A stretch of DNA of 54,483 nucleotides, from the NCBI GenBank assembly GCA_026708505.1, contig JAPOUU010000083.1:1-54483 (forward strand), given 5' to 3'. Below are positions 29,001 to 36,435 of the stretch, piece by piece (positions within the stretch are counted from its first letter, which is position 1; each line of letters opens with the position of its first letter). The notes below the pieces were generated by a model. That model worked only from the letters and a program-made list of their open reading frames with translations, made no database searches and had not been told where the DNA came from. The stretch is from Hyphomicrobiales bacterium (lineage in GTDB: Bacteria; Pseudomonadota; Alphaproteobacteria; JAPOUT01). Position numbers and translations under genes: made by a program.

Positions 29001-30459
29001 AATGACCTGCCTTTAAAAAGTTCCAAGGATTTTGCGCCTTTCCGTTCACGCGGACTTCATAGTGGAGGTGCGTTCCGGTTGAACGTCCGGATGACCCGAT
29101 GAGTCCGATGCGCTGGCGCGCTTCGAGGGTATCGCCTTTTTCAACAAGAAATTCTGCCAAGTGCCCGTATCGTGTAACGACTCCGTTGCCATGGTCAATA
29201 TCAACGGTTCGACCGTATGGACCTTTCCATCCGACGCGCGTGACGACTCCGGCGGCGGTCGTAACAACGGGGGACTTGTGCGGGGCGATGAAGTCAAGAC
29301 CGCCGTGGAAGGCGGGCTTGCGCGTAAAAGGATCAATGCGCATGCCGTATCCGCTCGAGAGCGCGAATTCGCTATCTTCGAAGGGGAGGGAGAGCGGGAG
29401 GCCTTTGACGATGCTTTGGAGATTCTCGAGCCGGCCAAGATTGTTTTTTATGCGGGCGAGTTGGTGCTCCGCGCTCGGAGAATATCCATAACCGCTGCGT
29501 CCGCCGAGATCGGTTTCCTCAAGCAGGAGGGGTCCCCCCGCGCCGAAACTCTCGGTCGGGGTCTCGGACAAAGTGGCTGGTGCCGCGGTGCCGGGAGCGA
29601 ATTGGATGGGGAATCCCGCCATGGAGAGGACCCTTTCGAGCTCGGTGATATCCTCTTCGATCCATTCTTCGATGGCGGACATGAGGTAAGACTGCTCGAT
29701 GTCGAGTTCGATAAGCGCGGAGTCGATGGCGCCGCTCATTTCGGTGACCCATTCCTCCGTCGTGGTTACGCTTTTTTGGATGGTTCGCAGCGTTTCGGGG
29801 AATTGCTTCTCAATGATTCCGTGAAAGTTCGCGAAGTCATTAAAGGGGGCGTCGTCTCGAAAGCGACCGGATACGGGAGTGAGGCGCGAGTGCGTGAGCG
29901 GACGCGAGTAAGACTGCGTTAACGCGATTAGGCGGTTGCTTTTCTGTGAAGGGGGAGTCAGCAGACGTGCGCTTTGCCGCGCGGCTTCATTCTCAATCGG
30001 AGACTCCAGAACTTGATAACGGTTGAGGGCGGAGCGAATGCGGTGCTGCCGGGTTTCAAGTGCATCAACGGTATCGAAAAATCGATGCCGCAGGGTTTCG
30101 AAGCGTCCGTGCAAGTCTACGTAGCCGTTGTTGAGTTCGTCCAACTGGCTGCTCGAGAGGTCTTCAATGCTTGCGAGTCTGTTTTCGTATGCGGTGATGG
30201 TTGTGCGGAGTTGATCGCGTAGTTCCAGGTTTTCGGAGATGCGTTCTTTGATGATACTTCCGTGCACCAGCAAACTCAGCGAGCCGGCAGCGAGCCACAC
30301 GACAAAGAACGCGCCAACAAGGGCAATGCATGCTTGCACCCTGGTGGAAAGATTAATAAACAGGACCCCCCGGTTTGCCCGAAAGAAGATTTGCTTCTCC
30401 GCGAACAGGTGTGCCATGAGTTCCCTTGTCCGAATGATTATTTCGTGAATGTTTTGCAT
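28969..30459 (-). CDS. M23 peptidoglycan endopeptidase, membrane-anchored
   Basis: A 496-residue LytM-type protein. Residues about 41-66 are a membrane anchor (ACIALVGAFFVVWLAAGSL), followed by a periplasmic coiled coil rich in Arg/Leu/Glu (about 70-290), a Ser/Pro linker, and the peptidase domain near the C-terminus. Zinc-site motifs are present as HGGLDF and HLHYEVRVNG, so it should be active on cross-bridges. The layout and linkage to a bactofilin match the bactofilin/LmdC-type pairs that shape cells in alphaproteobacteria. The extreme C-terminus is read through the start of the bactofilin gene. Confidence 0.9.
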   Translation of the reverse strand: MQNIHEIIIRTRELMAHLFAEKQIFFRANRGVLFINLSTRVQACIALVGAFFVVWLAAGSLSLLVHGSIIKERISENLELRDQLRTTITAYENRLASIEDLSSSQLDELNNGYVDLHGRFETLRHRFFDTVDALETRQHRIRSALNRYQVLESPIENEAARQSARLLTPPSQKSNRLIALTQSYSRPLTHSRLTPVSGRFRDDAPFNDFANFHGIIEKQFPETLRTIQKSVTTTEEWVTEMSGAIDSALIELDIEQSYLMSAIEEWIEEDITELERVLSMAGFPIQFAPGTAAPATLSETPTESFGAGGPLLLEETDLGGRSGYGYSPSAEHQLARIKNNLGRLENLQSIVKGLPLSLPFEDSEFALSSGYGMRIDPFTRKPAFHGGLDFIAPHKSPVVTTAAGVVTRVGWKGPYGRTVDIDHGNGVVTRYGHLAEFLVEKGDTLEARQRIGLIGSSGRSTGTHLHYEVRVNGKAQNPWNFLKAGHYVVSQNTKRK

Positions 30460-30505
30460 ACGCCTTTACCAATCCTCGTTAACTCAGAAGCCCATTGTCT
30501 ACGAT

Positions 30506-30523
30506 ATTGCATCCGTATGCAAT
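30506..30523. promoter_or_regulatory. Operator-like palindrome upstream of M23/bactofilin
   Basis: ATTGCAT-CCGT-ATGCAAT: perfect 7-base arms with a 4-base spacer, 47 bases upstream of the M23 ATG. It is too small and lacks a T-run for a terminator, and its position fits a dimeric repressor or activator site. No regulator gene is nearby. Confidence 0.4.
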
Positions 30524-30604
30524 AGAATTCTTATAGAATCGGTGGTTGGAATGCCCTGCGAATCGGGTATCCCAGGCGGATTTCTTCGATAAGCAGGCGT
30601 TGGC

Positions 30605-30628
30605 AAAAACCTGATTCTCGTCAGGTTT
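30605..30628 (-). terminator. Hairpin, possible terminator for minus-strand transcription
   Basis: AAACCTGA (30607-30614), a 6-base loop, then TCAGGTTT (30621-30628) form an 8-bp stem. On the minus strand the stem is followed by a run of T (from AAAAA at 30605-30609), the pattern of an intrinsic terminator. There is no firm minus-strand gene just upstream of it, so it may serve a small RNA or shield the M23 promoter. Confidence 0.35.
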
Positions 30629-30919
30629 CCCTCTATAACCCCTTGGTATTTCACGGAAATTGTTTGTATCCCCGCGGGAGGTTCAAGGTTTTGCGGGTGT
30701 TGGAACAGATTGCCGTCCTGCTTGACAAACGGATGCCTAGGTTAACAATACATTGGGAGTTGTGGCGGAATGTATGAAGAATAATCAAGGCGAAATTCGC
30801 GCGAAAACGGCGGGAATCACGATGCAAATCCATGCCGTTATGGATTGGCGCGCCGAGCGTTCGGGAGAAGACGGTGGTTGGGTCGGTATCTGCAAGCAAC
30901 TCGGCATGCCGTCCATCCC

Positions 30920-30949
30920 GTTACATGAATCGCAAAAAACTTGTAATAT
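30920..30949 (+). promoter_or_regulatory. Promoter giving a leaderless RidA-like mRNA
   Basis: GTTACA (30920-30925) and TAATAT (30944-30949) are 18 bases apart, each matching the sigma-70 consensus at four positions. The -10 box ends six bases before the ATG at 30956, and there is no Shine-Dalgarno, so the transcript would begin at or beside the start codon. Confidence 0.45.
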
Positions 30950-30955
30950 TCTCTT

Positions 30956-31351
30956 ATGCGAGGAGAGAGAATTTTTTCCGGGTCAGTCTACGAGGAGAAA
31001 GCGAAGTATGCGCGTGCGGTGGTGCTTCCGGACGCGGGAGGGGATTGGATCCTTGTCTCCGGAACAACGGGCTATGACTACGCCACGATGACGATTGCAC
31101 CGGATGCCGCCCGGCAGGCGCGACAGTGTTTTGTGAATATCGCGGCGGCGTTGCGAGAGGCCGGTGCAGGCATTGAGGATGTTGTTCGGATTCGAGTCTA
31201 TCTTGCGGACAGAAAGGATTTCGAAGACGTTGCCGCCGAAGTTGCCGCGTTTTGCGAATCGTCCCGCCCCGCGAACACAACGGTCGTTGCTCCGCTGGTC
31301 GATGAAAAGATGCGCGTCGAGATTGAAGTCACCGCCCGTCGTTCGAAATGA
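30956..31351 (+). CDS. RidA/YjgF/UK114 family protein lacking the catalytic Arg
   Basis: A 131-residue trimer-forming protein. It keeps the family fold signals: GGDWILVSGTTGYD, QARQCFVNIAAALREAG, VVRIRVYLADRKDF and the ending VEIEVTARR. RidA deaminates reactive enamine/imine intermediates using an Arg in the motif PARSxVEV; here the aligned stretch reads RPANTTVVAPLV, with Asn in that place. It therefore belongs to a subgroup without the canonical activity, for which no function is established. It overlaps the DUF1489 gene by four bases. No Shine-Dalgarno precedes the ATG. Confidence 0.85.
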   Translation: MRGERIFSGSVYEEKAKYARAVVLPDAGGDWILVSGTTGYDYATMTIAPDAARQARQCFVNIAAALREAGAGIEDVVRIRVYLADRKDFEDVAAEVAAFCESSRPANTTVVAPLVDEKMRVEIEVTARRSK

Positions 31352-31770
31352 CCCTGCATTTGGTAAAATTATGCGTCGGAGTTGAGAGCGTTGAGGAGTT
31401 GCGCTTCTGGCAGAACAAACGCGTGAAGGAGGGAGCGCCCCGCGGATATCCGCGCCCTCCCTATCACACGACTCGGATGACTCCGCGCCGTCGCGAGGAA
31501 CTCCTCAACGGAGGTTCGTTGTATTGGGTGATACAAGGATGGATGTGCGTTCGCCAGCGTCTCGAAGACGTTGTTCCGTTTGTTGACGGGGAAGGGGTTG
31601 GTCGCTGCCATTTGGTGCTGGCAAGGGATTTGGTTTTGGTTGAACCGGTTCCACGCCGTGCATTCCAGGGCTGGCGTTATCTTGCCGGCCCGGATGCGCC
31701 CGCCGATTGCGGCATCGCCGAGGATCCCGGTTCCGGTTTGGGGGAGGAATTGTCGCGGCTGGGATTGTGA
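31348..31770 (+). CDS. DUF1489 protein
   Basis: A 140-residue protein matching the alphaproteobacterial DUF1489 family: LVKLCVGVESVEEL at the N-terminus, TRMTPRRREELLNGGSLYWV in the middle, and PRRAFQGWRYL near the end. No catalytic residues are known; no signal peptide or membrane segment, so cytoplasmic. Its ATG overlaps the stop of the RidA-like gene (ATGA), so the two are co-translated. It ends 16 bases from the convergent panC stop. Confidence 0.88.
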   Translation: MTLHLVKLCVGVESVEELRFWQNKRVKEGAPRGYPRPPYHTTRMTPRRREELLNGGSLYWVIQGWMCVRQRLEDVVPFVDGEGVGRCHLVLARDLVLVEPVPRRAFQGWRYLAGPDAPADCGIAEDPGSGLGEELSRLGL

Positions 31771-31786
31771 GTGTTGTTTGCGGGTG

Positions 31787-32638
31787 TCAACGCACCGGCA
31801 CATTGTCAATCAGCCGCACGCTTCCCAACCGCACCGCCGCCAGCAACCTTGCCGGCCTGTCGCCGGGCGCTAACGCCTCCACCGCATCGAAGCTTTCCCC
31901 GTCGCGCAGTTCAAGATAGTCAACCTTGTCGAAGCCTTCTTGCAGCAACCGGCTTTCCCCCCGTTCCAAGACCTCGGAAATTTTTTCTTCCGCAGAAATC
32001 TTTTCTCCTGCCTCGCGTAAAACGAGATTCAGCTTGCGCGCGATTCCGGTTTGTTCTTCCGACAAATACGCATTGCGCGAGGAGAGCGCCAGCCCGAATT
32101 CGTCGCGCACTATCGGACAAGAAAGGATTTGCACGGGAATGTCGAGGTCGAGCACAAGCCGCCGCACGACTAGGAGCTGCTGAAAATCCTTTTCCCCGAA
32201 GACGGCGCTGTCGGGCGCGCATTGGAGCAGGAGTTTTGCTACCACGGTTGCGACCCCGACAAGGAATCCGGGGCGGTCGTTCGCTTCCAGCCCCTCGCCG
32301 ACGCCGCCGACTTCAATGCGTGTGGCAAATCCGTCGCCGTATATTTCCTCGGTATTCGGCGCGAAGAGGATATGTCCGCCGCGCGCTTCAACAGCGTTAA
32401 TGTCAGCATCAAGGTCGCGAGGATATTGTTCAAAGTCTTCGTTGGGCGCAAATTGCATAGGATTGACGAATGCGCTGACGACAACGCGCTCGGCGTTTGC
32501 GGTTGCAATGTCGATGAGCGCGAGATGTCCTTCGTGCAACGCGCCCATGGTCGGCACGAGGGCGATGGATAAACCTTCGGCGCGCCATCGGGAGATGTGT
32601 TGCCGCAGTGTTGCAATGTCGCGCACGAGGATCGTCAT
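31787..32638 (-). CDS. panC: Pantothenate synthetase
   Basis: A 283-residue ATP-dependent ligase that joins pantoate and beta-alanine to make pantothenate, the start of coenzyme A synthesis. Signatures: VPTMGALHEGHLAL (the HIGH-like nucleotide motif), FVNPMQFAPNEDFEQYPR, VFGEKDFQQLLVV, and LALSSRNAYLS (KMSKS-like). RPGFLVGVATVV replaces the common RPGHFRGV variant, a minor change. It begins directly after the acetoacetyl-CoA synthetase stop, so both CoA-related genes form one operon. No panB is in the window. Confidence 0.95.
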   Translation of the reverse strand: MTILVRDIATLRQHISRWRAEGLSIALVPTMGALHEGHLALIDIATANAERVVVSAFVNPMQFAPNEDFEQYPRDLDADINAVEARGGHILFAPNTEEIYGDGFATRIEVGGVGEGLEANDRPGFLVGVATVVAKLLLQCAPDSAVFGEKDFQQLLVVRRLVLDLDIPVQILSCPIVRDEFGLALSSRNAYLSEEQTGIARKLNLVLREAGEKISAEEKISEVLERGESRLLQEGFDKVDYLELRDGESFDAVEALAPGDRPARLLAAVRLGSVRLIDNVPVR

Positions 32639-34654
32639 TTATTCCTGCGAGAGTTGTGGAAGGTTTGCAAAGGCATCAAGGGCTTCGGGGTTTGCGAGGG
32701 CGTTTCGGTTTTTAACTTCTCTGTTGTGAATGATATCGCGCACGGCGAGTTCGGTGATTTTACCAGATTTGGTTCTCGGGATGTCGTTGACCTGGATGAC
32801 GAGCGCGGGCGCGAAGCGGGGATTGAGTTCTTGTGCAACGGCTTTGCGAATGCGTTGCTGCAAAGCCTCGTCGAGTTTTTCACCTTCCGTCATTCGCACA
32901 AAGAGGATGATGCGCGCGTCCCCTTTCCATTCTTGCGCAACGGCGATGGCTTCGGCGATTGCATCAATGCGCTCGACAACGGCGTAGAGTTCTGCGGTGC
33001 CGACCCGTATGCCCGCGATATTGAGCAGCGCATCGGAACGCCCGAAGATGACGATGCCGTCCTGTTCGGTGAAAGCGGCAAAGTCGCCGTGCCGCCAGAT
33101 GCCGGGGAAATAATCGAAGTAGGCGGCGCGATAACGGCCGTCGCCGGGGTCGTTCCAGAATCCGATGGGCATGGTGGGGAAGGGCCGGACGCAAACAAGT
33201 TCGCCCTTTTCCCGTTTGAGGGGTTTGCCTTCGGGCGACCACATTTCTACGGCCATGCCGAGCCCGGGGCACTGGATTTCCCCCGACCACACCGGCGCAT
33301 CGGGGTTGCCGAGCACGAAACAAGAGATTAATTCCGTGCCGCCCGAGATGGATGCCAAATGAACGTTGGTTTTGATGTTTTCATAAACATAGTTGAAATG
33401 ATCATCAAGCAAAGGAGAGCCCGCCGAGAAGATGCATCGCAAGGCATTCAGGTTGCGGGTTTTGTTCGGCGCGAGTTTGTCGTTGCGCATGACATCCAAA
33501 AGTTTCGGCGAAACCCCGAAATGTGTTGTGCGCGCATCGGCTGCATAGTCGAGGAGCGTTGCGCTGTCGGGATAGAGAGGGGAGCCTTCGAATAATTGTA
33601 TCTGTGCGCCGGACGCCAACGACGAGATCATCCAGTTCCACATCATCCAGCTGCAGGTCGTGAAGTAACACATGGAGTCGCCGGGGTTGAGGTCGCTGTG
33701 AAGTTGATGTTCTTTCAGATGTTGGAGAAGAACTCCGCCGGCCCGGTGGATCATGCATTTTGGCGCGCCGGTGGTGCCGCTCGAGAAGACGATGTAGAGG
33801 GGATGGTCGAAGGGAAGCGGTTCGAAACGGAGCGGCGGCGTTTTTGTTTCGCTTCCGGGCGAGACGATTTTATTGAAGCATTGTGCCCGAGGCAGTTGCA
33901 TTGCTTGGTCGTAGGCGGATGTGTTCGAAGTGGCAGGCTGAATCCAAAGACAAGTTTCGGAGGGAAGGCTTTCCAATACTTGTTTCAGTTTTTCGGCCTG
34001 CGGGAAATATTTGCCGTTGTATCTGCATGCATCGGCCGCGACAAGGAGTTTCGGTTCGATTTGGGAGAAGCGGTCCAGGATTCCCCGGGCGCCATAGTCG
34101 GGCGAGCAGGACGAAAAGATTGCGCCGACACTTGCGGTCGCGAGCGCCAAGACGACGCTTGCAGGCATGTTCGGAAGGATCGCCGCGACGCGGTCGCCTT
34201 TTTTGACGCCGATGTCACGCAGCGCTTTCTGCGTGAAAGCGACCTGGCGCATTAGGTCGCCCCAAGTGAGAAAGGAGTCTTCACCGTTGTCGATGCATTC
34301 TTCATCGCGAAAGCGAATGGCGATGTCTTTCTCCTTGCCGATGCCGTGACGCAACAAGTTTTCGGTAAAGTTCAAACGCGCATCGGGAAAGAAGCGTCCT
34401 TGCGGCATGGAATCTCCCGCGATGAAGAAGGGAGGTTTGCCTTTATCACCGAGGACGTTGCAGAAATCCCAGACTAATTTCCAAAAGGCTGCGGGTTCGC
34501 GAAGCGACCAGTCGTGGAGTGCGGGATAATATGCGGCGGAGTCAATGTCGGCGGAAGCTATCGGCGCGCCGCGTTCTTTGGCGCGGACCGCGAAGCGGCG
34601 CAAAGCGCTTGCTGTTCGGCGGTCGGAAGAAGGAGTCCAGAGCGGGCGAGACAT
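32639..34654 (-). CDS. Acetoacetyl-CoA synthetase
   Basis: A 671-residue ANL-family ligase that activates acetoacetate to acetoacetyl-CoA at the cost of ATP. It has the N-terminal ACAS region, the AMP-binding motif YIVFSSGTTGAPKCMI, the acetoacetate-type CSWMMWNWMISSLASG, the adenylation motif YFDYFPGIWRHGDF, and the catalytic Lys in RTKSGKITELAVRD. The family links ketone-body or PHB breakdown to lipid synthesis. It is adjacent to panC with no gap. The start is 7 bases from an extended -10 box and lacks a Shine-Dalgarno, so the mRNA may be leaderless. A 49-50-bp tandem array begins 31 bases upstream. Confidence 0.93.
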   Translation of the reverse strand: MSRPLWTPSSDRRTASALRRFAVRAKERGAPIASADIDSAAYYPALHDWSLREPAAFWKLVWDFCNVLGDKGKPPFFIAGDSMPQGRFFPDARLNFTENLLRHGIGKEKDIAIRFRDEECIDNGEDSFLTWGDLMRQVAFTQKALRDIGVKKGDRVAAILPNMPASVVLALATASVGAIFSSCSPDYGARGILDRFSQIEPKLLVAADACRYNGKYFPQAEKLKQVLESLPSETCLWIQPATSNTSAYDQAMQLPRAQCFNKIVSPGSETKTPPLRFEPLPFDHPLYIVFSSGTTGAPKCMIHRAGGVLLQHLKEHQLHSDLNPGDSMCYFTTCSWMMWNWMISSLASGAQIQLFEGSPLYPDSATLLDYAADARTTHFGVSPKLLDVMRNDKLAPNKTRNLNALRCIFSAGSPLLDDHFNYVYENIKTNVHLASISGGTELISCFVLGNPDAPVWSGEIQCPGLGMAVEMWSPEGKPLKREKGELVCVRPFPTMPIGFWNDPGDGRYRAAYFDYFPGIWRHGDFAAFTEQDGIVIFGRSDALLNIAGIRVGTAELYAVVERIDAIAEAIAVAQEWKGDARIILFVRMTEGEKLDEALQQRIRKAVAQELNPRFAPALVIQVNDIPRTKSGKITELAVRDIIHNREVKNRNALANPEALDAFANLPQLSQE

Positions 34655-34661
34655 GGGGGAG

Positions 34662-34670
34662 AGTATACCA
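34662..34670 (-). promoter_or_regulatory. Extended -10 promoter of acetoacetyl-CoA synthetase
   Basis: Minus strand TGGTATACT: TGn plus TATACT (five of six). The box ends seven bases before the ATG at 34654, consistent with a leaderless message. No recognisable -35; that place is taken by the first unit of the tandem array. Confidence 0.5.
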
Positions 34671-34684
34671 GCAGAATCTTGTCG

Positions 34685-34828
34685 GTGTTTTTCACGAAAT
34701 GTAAGTATTTTTCATAAAAACGGCTAAAATTAAGCATTTTTCACGAATTGCAAGTATTTTTCATAAAAATAGTTAAAATATAAGTGTTTTTCATAGACTG
34801 TAAGCGTTTTTCATGGAATAACGCCTAT
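34685..34828 (+). repeat. Three 49-50-bp tandem units with paired TTTTTCA motifs
   Basis: Units start at 34685, 34734 and 34784. Each holds two copies of the core GTRTTTTTCAYRAA, so six cores (T-runs at 34688, 34708, 34737, 34757, 34787, 34807) with alternating spacings of 20 and 29-30 bases, i.e. two and three helical turns. Several cores are imperfect palindromes (TTTTTCATAAAAA). The third unit has drifted. The array is AT-rich and lies between the acetoacetyl-CoA synthetase promoter (minus) and the Fic-type remnant (plus). Regular face-of-helix spacing suggests a multi-site binding region for a regulator. Confidence 0.8.
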
Positions 34829-34969
34829 ATGATGGACAGGCCGTTACCTGAACAGAATGCCAAGATTGCCGACTATGCGGCTCTTGTCGGGCAATATGAG
34901 TTGCGTGCGCCTCTGCCGTTAATTCTATCGGCCATCGGTGAAAAGCATAAGAAATATGAGTTAAGGTAA
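34829..34969 (+). pseudogene. Truncated N-terminus of a Fic-family-like protein
   Basis: A 46-codon frame beginning ATGATGGAC. The stretch ALVGQYELRAPLPLILSAIGEKHKKYE resembles the beginning of a class of Fic (AMP-transferring) proteins, in which a pattern of the form ALVxRYxLxxPxPxxLxAIxxxHxxYE is followed by a long protein. Here it ends at a stop, and the following 150 bases show no continuation in any frame. I read it as a remnant; the family match is from memory and unverified. It may alternatively be a short independent gene. Confidence 0.35.
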
Positions 34970-35059
34970 AGAAGAAAACCAAGCTGCATTCCATCGCCAA
35001 GTCCAACACTACCACATACGATGGAGGATATCCTAGGGTAGGTTTGGTTTGGGAGGAAC

Positions 35060-35088
35060 TTGACACGTGCCGCAAGGTGCAATATGCT
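35060..35088 (+). promoter_or_regulatory. Promoter of the Xre/RES toxin-antitoxin pair
   Basis: A consensus TTGACA (35060-35065) and TATGCT (35083-35088) are 17 bases apart. A strong Shine-Dalgarno (AAAAGGAG, 35111-35118) follows, eight bases before the antitoxin ATG. Such pairs are normally repressed by their own complex; no clear operator palindrome was found. Confidence 0.55.
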
Positions 35089-35125
35089 ATGACTGTATGA
35101 CGCATTTTGGAAAAGGAGCCTGACT

Positions 35126-35557
35126 ATGGTGCAACAGCCTCTTCACACTGGTTCGGGAAATTTTGCATTTGACTCCAGAGATCGTGCTGGAGACCATATC
35201 GCAAATCCGGATTACGTTGCGCAGGTTGCCACTGAAGCCTATGCACGTATAGTGGAGGCTTGGAAGCTTGACGATTCAGATGCGAGGAAGATGTTAGCTG
35301 TCAATCATCAGACTTGGATGCAGATCAAGAACGGAAAATGGAGCGGGTTGCTTAACCAAGAACAATTGATGCGTATCAGTGCGGTCATTGGTCTCTACAA
35401 AGCATTGCATTCATGTTTTAACAATGATTTGGCTGATCGCTGGATAAAACGACCTAACACAGGATGGATATTTTCCGGGCGTAAACCGGTTGATGTCCTA
35501 ATTGAGGGTGGCTTGCCAGCGATGGTGAAAACACGGCGCTATATCATTGCCGAGTAG
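35126..35557 (+). CDS. Antitoxin of Xre/MbcA/ParS type
   Basis: A 143-residue protein. Residues about 38-95 form the helical Xre-like domain (LLNQEQLMRISAVIGLYKAL) and residues about 100-143 the DUF2384 toxin-binding domain (ADRWIKRPNTGWIFSGRKPV, then GGLPAMVKTRRYI). Antitoxins of this type occupy the active site of the RES toxin with their C-terminus and repress the shared promoter. The start has a strong Shine-Dalgarno. The next gene begins three bases after the stop, as expected for such modules. Base composition is AT-richer than the housekeeping genes, hinting at transfer. Confidence 0.85.
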   Translation: MVQQPLHTGSGNFAFDSRDRAGDHIANPDYVAQVATEAYARIVEAWKLDDSDARKMLAVNHQTWMQIKNGKWSGLLNQEQLMRISAVIGLYKALHSCFNNDLADRWIKRPNTGWIFSGRKPVDVLIEGGLPAMVKTRRYIIAE

Positions 35558-35560
35558 TGC

Positions 35561-36232
35561 GTGATATCACTCCCAAACCTGCCTCTTATCGAGAAGGGCG
35601 AATCTGTTAATACCTTCCGTTTTATGATGGAGGAGACAGGTAATCTCTCGCAACTTATTCATAATAGGAATAAGTTGCTTGCTCTCGAATGGGTCGAAAA
35701 ACTAATTGACTGGCCAAACATACACGAACAAGCCTATGGTATTGTTCCGTCTTATATTAGCGCGGAAATTGTCAACACAACTTTCATTAATTCAAGGGGG
35801 AACAGTCGGTTCAATGACGATAAACAAGGAGTTTGGTACTGTGCATTTGAACACGATACCGCGGTTAAAGAAGTGGCCTACCACCGCAAACGCATACAGG
35901 ACGAGACTAATGATTACGGAATTGAAGTTGTTTACCGAGAAATTTTTGCAGATTTCGTGGGTGCTTTTCATGATGCACAGGGACTGCCACGTGGCGAAGG
36001 CATTTTAGGACCGGATCCAAAGACAGCCTATCCACTAGGACAGAAACTCGCCCGTAAACTAAGGGCAGAGGGAGGACGTGGAATTATCTATCCGTCTGTT
36101 CGAGAACCGAGGGGCGTCTGTCTCGTAGCCTTCCATCAAGAAATTGTTCAAAATGCGCGGTTTGGGGGGCTTTGGAAAATGAGTTGGAACGAGGAGGGCG
36201 AGTTTAGTATAGATAAGATGGGAGATGTCTAG
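35561..36232 (+). CDS. RES-domain toxin (NAD+-depleting)
   Basis: A 223-residue toxin of the RES family. The three residues that name the family appear as Arg83 in NSRFNDDKQGVWYCA, Glu104 in AVKEVAYHRKR and Ser179 in YPSVREPRG. Members resemble ADP-ribosyl transferases and degrade NAD+ (phosphorolysis) or modify a host enzyme, stopping growth. The reading frame is intact with all three residues, so it is probably functional. The start is an inferred GTG at 35561, three bases after the antitoxin stop; no better start is seen. The antitoxin upstream is the expected partner. Confidence 0.85.
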   Translation: MISLPNLPLIEKGESVNTFRFMMEETGNLSQLIHNRNKLLALEWVEKLIDWPNIHEQAYGIVPSYISAEIVNTTFINSRGNSRFNDDKQGVWYCAFEHDTAVKEVAYHRKRIQDETNDYGIEVVYREIFADFVGAFHDAQGLPRGEGILGPDPKTAYPLGQKLARKLRAEGGRGIIYPSVREPRGVCLVAFHQEIVQNARFGGLWKMSWNEEGEFSIDKMGDV

Positions 36233-36349
36233 CGAGGAATTTTGGGGGAATTCGGCTATAATTTCCCATGAAAACGGGCTTCCACCTCCCTTTATCCCCT
36301 CGTTCAGTGGTTATTTGCCCCTTTTTACGCTTTAATTCGGCGAAATATC

Positions 36350-36385
36350 GAGGGTTTTTTGGGTAAAGCCCTTGCCAAAACCCTC
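36350..36385. promoter_or_regulatory. Nested hairpin upstream of the giant adhesin
   Basis: GAGGGTTTT (36350-36358) and AAAACCCTC (36377-36385) form a 9-bp stem; inside, GGG-TAAAG-CCC (36361-36371) forms a second small hairpin. It lies 50 bases before the adhesin ATG and 117 bases after the toxin stop. It could be a terminator for the toxin-antitoxin transcript (without a clean T-run) or a 5'-UTR element of the adhesin. Confidence 0.4.
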
Positions 36386-36435
36386 TAAATCTGTAATTCT
36401 CCTTTGCGTTCCCTCCTACGTCAGTGCGATGGTTT

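Larger units (their letters stand above)
30460..30955. other. 496-bp intergenic region between divergent operons
   Basis: Besides the elements listed separately (operator-like palindrome, hairpin, RidA-like gene promoter) it holds a promoter-like pair on the plus strand, TTGACA (30722-30727) and AACAAT (30744-30749) with a 16-base spacer. An open frame follows from ATG 30774 (MKNNQGEIRAKTAG), running out of frame into the RidA-like gene. It may be a remnant; see findings. Confidence 0.4.

Noticed and set aside
30753-31091. 112-codon plus-strand ORF as a complete gene
   Set aside because: Its second half overlaps the RidA-like gene in another frame and reads as noise; only the first part was kept as a weak finding.
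34685-34828. CRISPR array
   Set aside because: Cores are only about 14 bases, the spacers repeat themselves in each 49-50-bp unit, and no cas genes are near.
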